Origin: Phymatolithon calcareum
Lineage: Eukaryota > Rhodophyta > Florideophyceae > Hapalidiales
DNA: 64,000 nucleotides
Assembly (NCBI GenBank): GCA_977006965.1
Contig: OZ345380.1
Coordinates: 1,364,001-1,428,000 of the forward strand
Direction of reading: 5' to 3'
Part shown: positions 19,053-29,000 of the stretch, piece by piece
Layout of the letters: each line of letters starts with the position of its first letter
How positions within the stretch are numbered: position 1 is the first letter of the stretch
Translations under genes and position numbers: made by a program
The notes under the pieces: generated by a model
What the model saw: the letters and a program-made list of their open reading frames with translations, nothing else
Database searches by the model: none
Told to the model about the DNA's origin: nothing

Positions 19053-19655
19053 TTGATTTTGTACGCCGCGCATATAACTCCTGAAACAATCCGAGAATCG
19101 AGAGCAGCAGTGCAAGTCCAAAAGGACATCGCAACGATACTGTTTGGAAAGTGGGTAGGGCGGCACTGGAGAAGACTAATGAAGCTCTGCCAAATAGAAC
19201 CATGGGAGTTCCGCCGACAGCACCTGCTCTCGAAGTTAACGCGAAGACTTAGGAAGGTTGTGGAGGAGACGCGCGACGCGGGGACAGAGCTGGAACTCGA
19301 GACACTGGACCGCATGCGAAAATCGGGCACACCAACCGATATCCAAGACAGGAGTGCCCTCCGACTAGCCTGGGAACAACAAGAAGAACGCCGCGCTAGG
19401 AAAATTACATTTGCCAAGAATGGTCTACCGCACCAAGCAGTGAGGATGAAAGAAAGCAGGCACAGAATTCTCTGCGCAAGATGGTTTGTAGGTCAGTTTC
19501 CAAGAAATCCGCCGAAGTTAATAGAAGAAATGGGCAGTCAAGGAGCATGGGCAGTTAGAATACTGAGGAGCATCCTGAGGAAGCCAACATGGACCCCCAC
19601 AGAGGAGACCAACGTGGCCGGAGCCATAGACGCGATACTAAGTAATTCTGATTAA
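19053..19655 (+). CDS. Unknown basic protein segment, copy 1
   Basis: An open frame of ~200 codons ending TAA, starting from a TTG; the first in-frame ATG is 19179, so the 5' end is probably missing or supplied by an upstream exon. The product is rich in Arg/Glu/Leu, probably helical, with distinctive W/F positions (ILFGKW, HWRRLMKLCQIEPWEFRRQHL, RILCARWFVGQFPRNP). No family recognised. The sequence and its 3' flank (AAAGGTGCCGACTTTCCTCA, GGGACACATGGTACCTTCTC) are repeated at 22275-22925, so it is duplicated or repeat-borne. Similarity between copies begins at GCAGCAGTGCAA, close to a possible exon or repeat boundary. Confidence -1.
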   Translation: MILYAAHITPETIRESRAAVQVQKDIATILFGKWVGRHWRRLMKLCQIEPWEFRRQHLLSKLTRRLRKVVEETRDAGTELELETLDRMRKSGTPTDIQDRSALRLAWEQQEERRARKITFAKNGLPHQAVRMKESRHRILCARWFVGQFPRNPPKLIEEMGSQGAWAVRILRSILRKPTWTPTEETNVAGAIDAILSNSD

Positions 19656-19740
19656 GGAACCTAAATTTCGAGTGTAGTAGAATGCTAAGAAAGGTGCCGA
19701 CTTTCCTCACGTTGGGACACATGGTACCTTCTCAATATAT

Positions 19741-20499
19741 CCACCTAATTACGTATTGATTTTGAACACTTTTGTTTATAATTCAAGTTTAATTAAAAGC
19801 CCCACAGACTTCCGAAGATATGGGCAAGGCTTCCTCTGGTGCTACCTACCTTTGTGCAGCTCACGAAACGCTCACGAGAATTGCGGACGGGAAAACTCAG
19901 GATTTAAAGTAATCCTATCTCAGTCTTCTACGCGGTTGTTGGTGCTTGGACTCGACCGCTTTTTCCCTTGCCTTCTGCGAATCAATACAGGCCTTCTTCG
20001 TTCTCCATGCGATCTATAAGTGTCTTGCTAAATCGTAAGAGCGCATCTAGCGCCTTTTCTGCTTCCAGTTTTTTCTCCTTCGGGGTCGTACCCTGCTAGC
20101 GTGCGTTCAAGGGTCTCGATATCCTCGGCTCTGGCCCCGAATTCTTCGGCCATACTTGTTGTTGACATCTGTTGGAATCTGCCACAGGCATACTGCAGCG
20201 CGAGTTGCCTGTGCTTCACTTTGGGGAAATGCCCGTCAACAGCTTTTTTCTTGGTCGATTTTTGACGTGATCGACAGTATTATACTGGAAGCGAGTGTCC
20301 ACGACTGCCAGTCACTTTGGAAAAAACACCCGCCATGTACTGAACGTCGAAATGCAAAGAAGCAAGAAATAGATGTGAAGCAACTAGATGTACTTGAGGT
20401 GAAGACGTGAAACAATGTGGATATGTTACGGAGCACTTTTGGATCCGTTTCTCACAAAACTATTAGAAACTCTCCTGATTATACTCGCGAAGAGTAACA
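19741..20499. other. Spacer, no gene seen
   Basis: Only short frames in all directions and none with recognisable features. It ends at the target duplication TAACA of the following MITE. Confidence -1.
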
Positions 20500-20896
20500 G
20501 AGGGGCCTTCTTGAGAATTCATCAAAATTGCGGCATAGACCCAGTCAAAAAAGTCCTCATTACCAGTCATTATTTCGTGGACTGGTTACGAGGACGCGGC
20601 ATAGGTTTTCAGAGGCTGATTTCACGTGCAGTGTTGATTTGCAAACTTTCGCTTTCGATGTTTTCTCTCACTTTTGAGCAAAAACTTGAAGCATCGCGAA
20701 AAGTTTGGTTGAAAAGCAACTCCACTTTCGAAAACTAAAAATCGTTATGAGAAAAAATGTCCCATAGATGAACACATCAGCTACGCCAAACCTATGCCGC
20801 GTCCTCATTATCAGTGAAAGTATTTGGGACTGGAATTGCGGACATTTCCAGACTGGTAGTGCGGACGCAAAAATCGAATTCTCAAGAAGGTCCCTC
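20500..20896. mobile_element. MITE, 397 bp, with 5-bp TAACA duplication
   Basis: Ends GAGGGGCCTTCTTGAGAATTC (one mismatch to the complement of the right end GAATTCTCAAGAAGGTCCCTC), flanked by TAACA at 20495-20499 and 20897-20901. A second pair of inverted segments (GAGGACGCGGCATAGG at ~20590 and its complement at ~20786) shows that the arms extend about 110 bp with decay. No coding capacity; superfamily not assigned. Confidence -1.
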
Positions 20897-20901
20897 TAAC
20901 A

Positions 20902-21632
20902 GTACCCAGCAAATTAAGAATTCCTCAATCACGCTTTCCAGAAAACGTGGCTTTGATGGCAACATGAATGTATAGAGGACTGATGAACGAGATTCTCAGC
21001 ATCGCTCTTCGTTGCGGTTTCTACAATTCCATTTGCACAATCGCTCACAACTGGCAGGAACCGAACGCCACAGTATCTGTTAACTGCTGCAAACCGAATA
21101 AAGAATTTTGAAGTACTAGAAGGGTTTGAGCTTGCACGCATTCCTCCTCCCTATTAAATGCAAGTGTTTGCCATATCGGCACCGAACAGAATCATGGTCA
21201 GGATAAATGGCATTGTTTAATAACAGAGACATGACGCGATGTAATTTCAATCAAGAAAAGTACAGACAGTGCTTCAGATAACATCTGGACAGTGCATAAT
21301 ATCACATCCCTTCGATCATCGAAGATGCTTTCGAAAAGAACGGCTTTCTCTTCTGCACTTTCTTAGAAGAAACAAGCTCTTATCACGATTGAGGCCACAA
21401 GATCCCATGAGAATAATACGGCCAAGCTATTCATCAAGAAGTTGCTTCCGTTTAGCATCTTTGAGATCGAGGAGCTCTGAACATTTGTATCTCTCTTACA
21501 TCATCGCGCGATGCTAGTCCGAGGCCAACAGCACAGAAGGTCAAAGGAGACCACCTTGGAAATACGTCTATCGACTGCAGAGAGATTCAGGACTCTGATT
21601 GGGTCATCTGTATGCGCTAATCTGTTGCCTAC
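20902..21632. other. Spacer, no gene seen
   Basis: No supported reading frame, repeat or RNA found. Confidence -1.
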
Positions 21633-21682
21633 ACTCCACGTAAATGGTGAGCTGTGGACTCCACGTAAATGGTGAGCTGTGG
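21633..21682. repeat. Tandem 25-bp duplication
   Basis: ACTCCACGTAAATGGTGAG plus CTGTGG occurs twice without a spacer (21633-21657 and 21658-21682) with no differences, so the duplication is recent. It shifts frame between the copies. Confidence -1.
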
Positions 21683-22129
21683 ACAGAAGTACATTGGAAC
21701 CAGAGTGTTTTTTGGGAACTTCGAAGCTTTCTCCTCGATGCTCTGGTCTCTTTTCCAGCATCAGAGCTAGATCAGACGCAGCCGTCGGAAGTGGAGCAAT
21801 TTTTGTGTTCTAAAGTGCTCACTGAGTTTGGTGTACGTGACGCTGATCTTCTGAGCTCAAAACCCGACAGCGGATGGGATGCTAAACGACTATGCTCCGT
21901 CCCGCTGGAATCTCATCGGGACTTGCGTTTACCACTTATCTGCAATTGTGCTCTTGTTATAGCATTTGGAACAAGTTTTAGTCCCAGTAAGAGAACGAAT
22001 ATTCCTTTCCACAATATTTTGAAGAAGGTCAAAAAGATAATCGAGCATTTGCACAAGAGCCTTAGCATGAGGGCTAAGTCTGAAGGACTCCAGTTCCATA
22101 CTTCAGGAGCGCACCTGAAGCCGATTTAG
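21644..22129 (+). CDS. Possible coding segment of unknown function
   Basis: A 161-codon ATG frame starting within the 25-bp tandem repeat. Composition is protein-like (ELRSFLLDALVSFPASELDQ, ILKKVKKIIEHLHKSL), but no family is recognised. It lies just upstream of the second copy of the unknown segment at 22275 and might be an upstream part of the same gene, though no clear splice pair was found. Low confidence. Confidence -1.
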   Translation: MVSCGLHVNGELWTEVHWNQSVFWELRSFLLDALVSFPASELDQTQPSEVEQFLCSKVLTEFGVRDADLLSSKPDSGWDAKRLCSVPLESHRDLRLPLICNCALVIAFGTSFSPSKRTNIPFHNILKKVKKIIEHLHKSLSMRAKSEGLQFHTSGAHLKPI

Positions 22130-22274
22130 GACGTGCATAGGGCGCTGGGTGCTGTTCGTCTCTTAGACTGATTTCTTTTCCAGTATGAAACTCTTCGAGC
22201 GCATTACAACCAAGTCGAAAGGAAGATATTTCCACTTGCAGAAAATCGTAAAGCCCTACAATAGTGGAATTATT

Positions 22275-22925
22275 TTATAGATAGCAGCAGTGCAAATACA
22301 GAAGGACATGGCAACGATACTGTTCGGCAAATGGGCAGCGCGGCATTGGAGAAGACTAATGAAGCTTTGTCAAATAGAGCCGTGGGAGTTCCGGCGACAA
22401 CACCTACACTCCAAGTTAAGACGAAGATTGGGCCAGGTAGTAGAAGAGACCGATGATGCCGGGGCAGAGCTCGAACTCGAAACACTTGACTGCATCCGGG
22501 AAGCGAACACAGCAGCTGACCCTCAAGATAAGCCTAGCCTCCGACGAGTCTGGGAGAAGCAAGAAGAATGCCGCGCAGAAAAATAACGTTTTCCAAGAAG
22601 GGTCTTCCACACCACGCATTGAGGATGAAAGAAAGCAGACACAGAATTCTTTGCGCAAGATGGTTTTTAGGACACTTCCCTAGGAACCCAACGAAGCTTT
22701 TGAAGAAATGGGTAGGCATGGAGCATGGGCAATTGGTACGCTCAGCAGAACCCTGAAGAAGCCCACACGGACCCCCACTGAAGAGAATGAAGTGGCGCGA
22801 GCCATTGACGTGATACTATGCAATTCTGCATAGCGGACAAAGCTCGATGCTAGTATAATGCGATTAGAAAGGTGCCGACTTTCCTCAAGTTGGGACACAT
22901 GGTACCTTCTCAATAAATCCTCTAA
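22275..22925 (+). pseudogene. Unknown basic protein segment, copy 2, frameshifted
   Basis: Clearly homologous to 19087-19740 at DNA and protein level (ATILFGKW, HWRRLMKLCQIEPWEFRRQHL conserved). A one-base deletion near 22578-22584 relative to copy 1 brings a TAA into frame at 22584-22586; the remainder continues in another frame (ITFSKKGLPHHALRMKESRH) to a TGA at 22754-22756. The 3' flank similarity runs to GGTACCTTCTCAATA. A decayed duplicate. Confidence -1.
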
Positions 22926-23490
22926 ATTACGAATTATTTTATAAGGTAGTTTTTCGGCAACTGCCGCTTGAATATGCAGTTATGGAAAGGGAAAACTTTT
23001 TCGAGTGTACTTATGATGTACTGTACAGTAGCTTTAACATGGCTGCTGTAACTGCAATTGGATAGCAACATTCCGTTATGACAGTATTCACTTAGCGAGG
23101 GAGCACTTGTATTCAGATCATCTGACATCGCCTAATTAATCAACTAAGGTGATTATCAACTTGAATAGGAAATCAAAACAGTAATAAAATAAAATATTAA
23201 TCAGCATCGTTGATGTTGATGCCCATCCAAAATCTCCCTGTGCTATTGTATCATACTTGATGTGATCGAATTTATTTCTCGAAATGGATTCAACTGAATG
23301 AGAATTCACTGTAATGGGAAACATGAAATGCAACCATGCAACTGAACTACAAAGGGACAACCAGCCGTAGCCTAGGCACAGAGCCAGGCATCATCCTTCC
23401 CTCTTTCTACGCCGCACGCAATAATAGTATTCGCGCGCCCGACATCCTTCCTCTGCTTCACATCCGATTTTTCATTGTGCGTGCAGAGCG
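22926..23490. other. Upstream flank of the Asterix gene
   Basis: AT-rich and non-coding; it contains ATGTACTGTACAGTA near 23014-23028. Promoter elements for the following gene are not distinguishable by eye. Confidence -1.
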
Positions 23491-23826
23491 ATGGGGCCTG
23501 ACTCGAGTGACCCTCGGCGCGCGGACCGAGCCGTCCCGTTTGTTCTGAAACCGCTGTCTGCGGATGAGCTTCCTCCAGACTACTATGCACTGTGCTCTCT
23601 TCTTTTCGCGCTTTTTGCGGTGCTGCTCAAGATCGAAATGTACAGCTGGATGACGCTTCTCTTCGTGCTCGGCTCGTTCGCGAATACCGCGCACAGCACG
23701 ATGGACACGAGGGCGATGTTAGCCAGCGTCGCGCTAGTCGTACTTGTGTTCATGGCTACACATATAAAGGCAGGATCTGCGCCGCTCATTTTGCCCGGCC
23801 TTGCCAGATGGCTTCGTGGCCTGTAG
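23491..23826 (+). CDS. WDR83OS: PAT complex subunit Asterix (UPF0139 family)
   Basis: 111 residues from ATG 23491. The family signature is clear: an N-terminal SDPRR motif, a polar linker, PPDYYALCSLLFALFAVLLKI, SWMTLLFVLGSFANTAHSTMDTRAM and a final hydrophobic segment, giving three membrane spans at about residues 32-49, 51-67 and 75-92. Length matches animal homologues (~106 residues). Asterix is the small subunit of the PAT complex with CCDC47, an intramembrane chaperone that shields polar transmembrane segments of multipass proteins beside the Sec61 translocon in the ER. Single exon; AATAAA follows 58 bases after the stop; the next gene starts 224 bases downstream on the same strand. Confidence -1.
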   Translation: MGPDSSDPRRADRAVPFVLKPLSADELPPDYYALCSLLFALFAVLLKIEMYSWMTLLFVLGSFANTAHSTMDTRAMLASVALVVLVFMATHIKAGSAPLILPGLARWLRGL

Positions 23827-23883
23827 CTGTAGCTCATCCGATACTACAAAGTAGGGAGAGGGGGGGAGCGCGGGCGAGCGAAC

Positions 23884-23889
23884 AATAAA
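23884..23889 (+). promoter_or_regulatory. Polyadenylation signal AATAAA
   Basis: A canonical hexamer shortly after the Asterix stop codon and before the next gene. Position and sequence suit 3'-end formation of the Asterix transcript. Confidence -1.
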
Positions 23890-24049
23890 AATCTGATTGT
23901 TAGTTCTATTTCTGGACACTTATTTGCATTTCATGGAGCTGTGTGCCCGCAAGTCAGCATGAGTTGCCCACATGCGCTGTAAAGAGGGATTTCGTCGGCG
24001 AAGCATATGATACGTTGTATTTTATTAAAATTTCATACCCTACCGCCTC

Positions 24050-25564
24050 ATGGCTGCGGCAGCGACTCTCGAGTATGCCGCGCGCTACTGGCTATCCACC
24101 CACCCGCATCCTTCGCCTACCCCTGCCGACACCTTTTTCACCTTGTCCACCGCCTGCCTCCAACGCCCCTCCGCCATGTCCGTGCCGGAGCCGCCGCTGC
24201 CAGCGGGCGAGGTGGACCCGGACGAAATATCCGCGGCCACCTTCGGCGCCCATGACCTCCACGACGATGACTGCTCCTCCGACGAGGGCGTTCTGAGTCT
24301 CTCGCCGGCCATCGCCCCGCAATCGTCGCAACCGGATACGAACGCCGAGGACGACGATGCTCTTTGCGTCGTGTGCTTCGAGCGACCACCGGAGACAACG
24401 CTAGAACCTTGTGGACATGCTAACCTTTGTCTCACCTGTCTCTCGCGGCTTGCTAAACGCCGTTGTCCAACTTGTCGCGCCCGAGCCAAAAAGGTACGAC
24501 TCGTTCTCGACGGCGAACCGGTCACGCGCGCGGTGCGCGACGTCATTGCGGAGCGCAAACGAAATGAACTTGAGGTGCTTGGTAGTACTTTGCAAATTGT
24601 GTTCCTTGGTCCGCCCGCTGTCGGGAAGAAAACTCTTGTGCGCAAACTTATCGCCCGATTCCCGCTTCATCCTCCCTCTACACACTCTCGCGCTGACGAT
24701 AGTGAGCACAGCTCATCCCCATCTGTACCGGACAATACCGATGACACGGATGACTCCGACCAGCAGTCTTCACTCAAGCCGTTGTTGCAGGACGAGGACA
24801 TTTTCAGCGACGGAACTGATTTCTCAGGCAATGCTCGTATAGCAGGCACTATTGTTCGACTCACTGTTCTACGTCGCACATCGCTCTCTTCGCGTCGTAT
24901 GATGCTCGACGATGTGCGTGTCCTTAAACCGGATGTTCTCGTGTTGTGTTGCTCCGCGCACTCGCCTACAACATTTGATGAGATGCTTGCATGGGACCGT
25001 GCGCTTCGCAGTGGATTTGCGCGAAGTCGAGTATGGGCGCTTCTTGCTATTGAAGAAGGCGACTTTAGCGCCGATGCCGCATCGTTCCATCTTCGACAGA
25101 CTATCCCGGCAACGATTTCAGCCATGTCTCCTCCAGAACTACGGCCGCGTGGACACTATCTATGTACACATGGTACGGCTTTCAATATCGGCTTCAAGCA
25201 ACTGGCGAAGGATGTGGTATCCATTGCTCGTATGGCACGTGATGAGCAATTTGCTAATGAATTGGCAGCGGAAGAAGCTCGTCATCTAGCCGAACAGCAC
25301 GCCGCTGGAACGCTGGCGGATCAGTCCGAGGCTGCAAGTCTTGTAATTGCTAATAATGGTATCCCGCTCCCACATTTTGCGACCATTCATGTCGGTGCTC
25401 CTCATTCGTCCCGCTCGCAGACCGCATCTGGACGGCCGTCGGAGTCTACACGTGCACCGTTCGGCATTCGCGGAATCCGCTCGAGAGATAGCAATCATAA
25501 CAGTGGTATTTCGTTCGCTGGTATTGTCAACTGGTTCTCCGGGGCTTCAAGTGACACACAGTAG
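24050..25564 (+). CDS. RING finger protein fused to a degenerate Rho-like GTPase domain
   Basis: 504 residues from ATG 24050 (a second possible start is the ATGTCCGTG at 24176). A C3HC4 RING finger spans residues 106-144 (C106, C109, C121, H123, C127, C130, C141, C144), of the type found in E3 ubiquitin ligases. A P-loop follows at 187-194 (GPPAVGKK) and a Ras/Rho-like fold can be traced: VRVLKPDVLVLCCSAHSPTTFDEML matches the Rho segment that includes S..SF.N...W. The G3 DTAG is not seen, and the expected TKxD (G4) position reads AIEEGDF, so nucleotide binding may be lost or altered. An acidic/Ser insert (~205-250) sits after the P-loop. The tail is Ser/His-rich. I know of no common family with this order. 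Confidence -1.
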   Translation: MAAAATLEYAARYWLSTHPHPSPTPADTFFTLSTACLQRPSAMSVPEPPLPAGEVDPDEISAATFGAHDLHDDDCSSDEGVLSLSPAIAPQSSQPDTNAEDDDALCVVCFERPPETTLEPCGHANLCLTCLSRLAKRRCPTCRARAKKVRLVLDGEPVTRAVRDVIAERKRNELEVLGSTLQIVFLGPPAVGKKTLVRKLIARFPLHPPSTHSRADDSEHSSSPSVPDNTDDTDDSDQQSSLKPLLQDEDIFSDGTDFSGNARIAGTIVRLTVLRRTSLSSRRMMLDDVRVLKPDVLVLCCSAHSPTTFDEMLAWDRALRSGFARSRVWALLAIEEGDFSADAASFHLRQTIPATISAMSPPELRPRGHYLCTHGTAFNIGFKQLAKDVVSIARMARDEQFANELAAEEARHLAEQHAAGTLADQSEAASLVIANNGIPLPHFATIHVGAPHSSRSQTASGRPSESTRAPFGIRGIRSRDSNHNSGISFAGIVNWFSGASSDTQ

Positions 25565-26054
25565 TACAGGAAACTCTCTCCTGGAGCACTCCTGTTTCCA
25601 TCGCTTGCTTGCTTGTATTGTACATACCTCGCCTCGTGTAATTTTTCTTAGATTCTTATTTTTCGCAGCATGAAAACGTCAAGTCCTTTTTGTTTGCTTC
25701 ACATCCTTATCTCCGCCGCGTTTGATCGTTAATCAACACCCAAATATGGAATACAAACCATCCTAGAGAGGTGGCTGTAGAAGGCCGTGGGATCGCATCT
25801 AGTGTTCTGTTGTACCTCCGGCATGAACGCAACACATTTGTGCTTCTGATGTACCTGGAGATATATGTAGTGAGTGTAATCGCAGATTCCTCTGTTAAAG
25901 AAGACTGCCAATGGTAATCAATACTGTTGTGTGGCTTTTTATTCAGATTGAAGACGGTGGGCGAAGAATAATAAAAGTGAGATCGGGCGGCACTTATTTT
26001 ATGCTGCGCCGTCGAGCATACAAAATTGTTTTCGAGAACGAAATAGACCAGTCG
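25565..26054. other. Convergent 3' flanks; minus-strand polyadenylation signal at 25938-25943
   Basis: The region between two convergent genes. TTTATT at 25938-25943 is AATAAA on the minus strand, about 112 bases beyond the lipase stop codon and a good candidate for its 3' end. No other feature seen. Confidence -1.
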
Positions 26055-29000
26055 TTATTTCGTCGTTGACAGCAAAAATACCCCCTTGGTTTGCACCTTG
26101 ATAGGGAACGGCCAAAATGCATCTTCAAGCTTGTCCTGACCGTCTTTGTACAGAAAACAGTACAATCGAAGAGCAGTAATATAAGATGCACGAATGTGCA
26201 GCTTGTATCCGAGATACGGGTTCGACAGTTTTCCCCACCAATGCACTTCGATGAAGCTCGGGTCGATGAGAAGCATTCCGGACTGATCGAGAAGCACTCG
26301 CACCCCAACATGCGTGTAATTCAAAAACCCGCTTGGAAGCTTGGGCACAGGGTCTGATGCCATCTCAAACCGCCAATGTGTCTCAACCACACGCTCATAT
26401 CGCGTCTTGAACACATCATTTCCAACCATTGGACACCCAAACGTGGTACAGGAGATGTCCTGCCGATTCTGCATCCCAATCTGCCGGAAGTACTTCGCAG
26501 CTTCGAACGATGCAAACGTTGCCAGTGCTCCGCCGAGTGAATGTCCGCAGAAGAACAGCGGTAAACTATGCGCGAGTGGCGGTACTGGCTGTTCATCGCT
26601 ATGTACGCCGGCATCGCCGCCATATAATTCAACAAGCGCACCCAGCACGTGCTTCCTCAGCGACAGGTAGGCATTTGCAAACCCGTCGTGAACCTTGGCT
26701 TGTCCGATAGTCATAAATTCTTGTGCGAGGGTGGACGCCACGACTTTTACGCGCTGAGTTGGTGAACGTCTCAGCTTCCAGTTTTCGCTACCTGGCTCCT
26801 GTTCGCGCGTACTGGGCCGTGTCTTCGGATGTCCTAATGCCCCGTACAAGGCCAGTCCGCGCGTCACTGGTGATCCGGGATCACAAGTACTTTCAGTTCC
26901 GGTTTCCCACGAATGCTGAGACTGCTGTAGGAGACTGTCTGTTGACTGGCTTTTGCGAAGGCTTCCACGTTTACTGCCACCCCTGGAGATTGATACAGGG
27001 CGGCTGACGCGCAATTTTTGTCTTTGCCGCCTACGGTGCTTTTTCGGGTCGTCGCTGCCATTCTCAGAATGAGTGGCGGGAACGATTAGAGTCGGGTAGC
27101 GTCCCCCATTAAGTTTCCTGCTGGACTCTGGAGCGATTTCGTATTCAAACTCTGGAAAGAGATCATCAAATGCACAACGACGAAGTTGGGTATTCGTGAT
27201 CCAATTTCGCGCATCCCGTGTGCCACTAAATGCTACCACGACTCTGTCTTTCCCGAGAAGCACAGTCGCATGCGAATTCATTTCCAGGTTCGAGATCTGC
27301 CTGAAGATCACGTACCCATTGTCCCGTGCGATCTGCTCAGGATCAACTCGAAAAATAGTTCCATCATCAAAATTGGGTTGTCGATTTGGATCTGGCCCTT
27401 CATCAAGGTCTTGTGCCTCCGATACGGACTCACCTGTCCAAAGCGGGGAAACTATTGGACTCTCGGCAATACTGATATTGCGATTAAGAACCTTCTCAAC
27501 TGGTTCTTCAAAGCGACGGGCGAGACCTTCCAGGTCCGTTGACAGTGAGGCGGTGTGTTGCAGAGAGTGACGTACTTGGGGTGATTTCGATTTTGACGCA
27601 GCAGCCGTACCGACCGTACGTTCTTCTGGCGCATTACCGGGGATGTAGGCAAGATAAGATGCTTGAGCTAGGAAAACTTGAGTTTCCATAACGAATAGAT
27701 TTTTTCGCAAATGTAAACGGCGAACGCATAAAGGTGGACAGGGAAAAGATTCTTGAAAATCTGGAGGCTGCCGATTGTTGGCGGCGAAACTTGGCGATCG
27801 GTCAGGAAACTGTCTTGGGAGAAGAGCGAATGTACTCTCCAAATCCGAGGCCCCGTGATAGCTTCCAAGTCCTGTTGAGAATGGTAATGGTCGAATGGGT
27901 ACTGGAATGGCCAACCCATCGTTCGGCGGATTAACTGGGCCTGTATTTTTCTCTTCATCACTACCGCTGTTTTCCAGTAGTTCCTCAGTGTCACCCACAT
28001 CTTCGCCTTCTGCCATTTCGTCGTCTTCATCGACATAGACGGTACTACCAGCACTGATAGGTCTGTAGTTCGGGATATTCAAAAACCCAGGCAAAAAGTT
28101 GTCAAAATTTTCTTCCACGTCTTCAACATATTCTCTCTTCATTTTGCCGTGGTCCTTTCCTCCCTCGCCCATGTCAGCAGGAAGTACAGTTACATCATTT
28201 TGGTGCTTCTCGATTTCCTTCCCTTCCATCTTAATCTCCTCCAAGCGACGTTGCTCAAAAAAGGCATTTCGAGTAGCTTCAATTCGGGCAAGGGGAAAAG
28301 GGGAGAAAGACGAGCATTCCCGATCTTCTTCAAGTGTGACAAACAACTCCCGGTGCCGGTAGCGTAGCGGGATTGTGCCTCCAGGGACAAGAGGAGAGGA
28401 CAAGGCATTTGGTTCTGTGTGAGAAGGATTTTCAATATCGGGAATCGCGTCATAGTCGCCGTGGCTTGGAAGAGGCAGCGGAATTCCTCGTTCACGAAGC
28501 CAAACGACAGGAGCGGAAGATGCCAGAGAATCCAAGAATCCTGAAATTGCGTGGCCTGTGTAGGGCAGGACAGGTCCTGGTGGGAGATTTACATAGGCGA
28601 GGACAACGGTCCATGTAAGGTAAACAAAAGCGAGGCCAAGGTGACCAGCAGGAGTCTCAAGTTGAAGAAACGCATTTGAAGCGGCGTCATCGAAATGTCG
28701 AAATAATATTTCACGGGGCAGACGAAGAGTGGCAAAGTTGGCGAGGACAACAATACTCACGCAAAAAACTAAAGACTGGTACACAAAGCAGCGAAATCCG
28801 AGCTGTTTGGCCCTGTGCTCGAGATATGGGGTGCGCGCGAGAAACTGAGCTGTGAGTGCGACTTCGCGGAACAACCAGATTGCGAGCAGGGCGTCGAGCG
28901 CCGTGGTGAGGAGCACGGGGATTGTAACACGGGCTGAGAAACGACCGCTTCTGAGCAGAATGATCCACGCTAGGATGCGGGCAAATGGAACAAGACCAAG

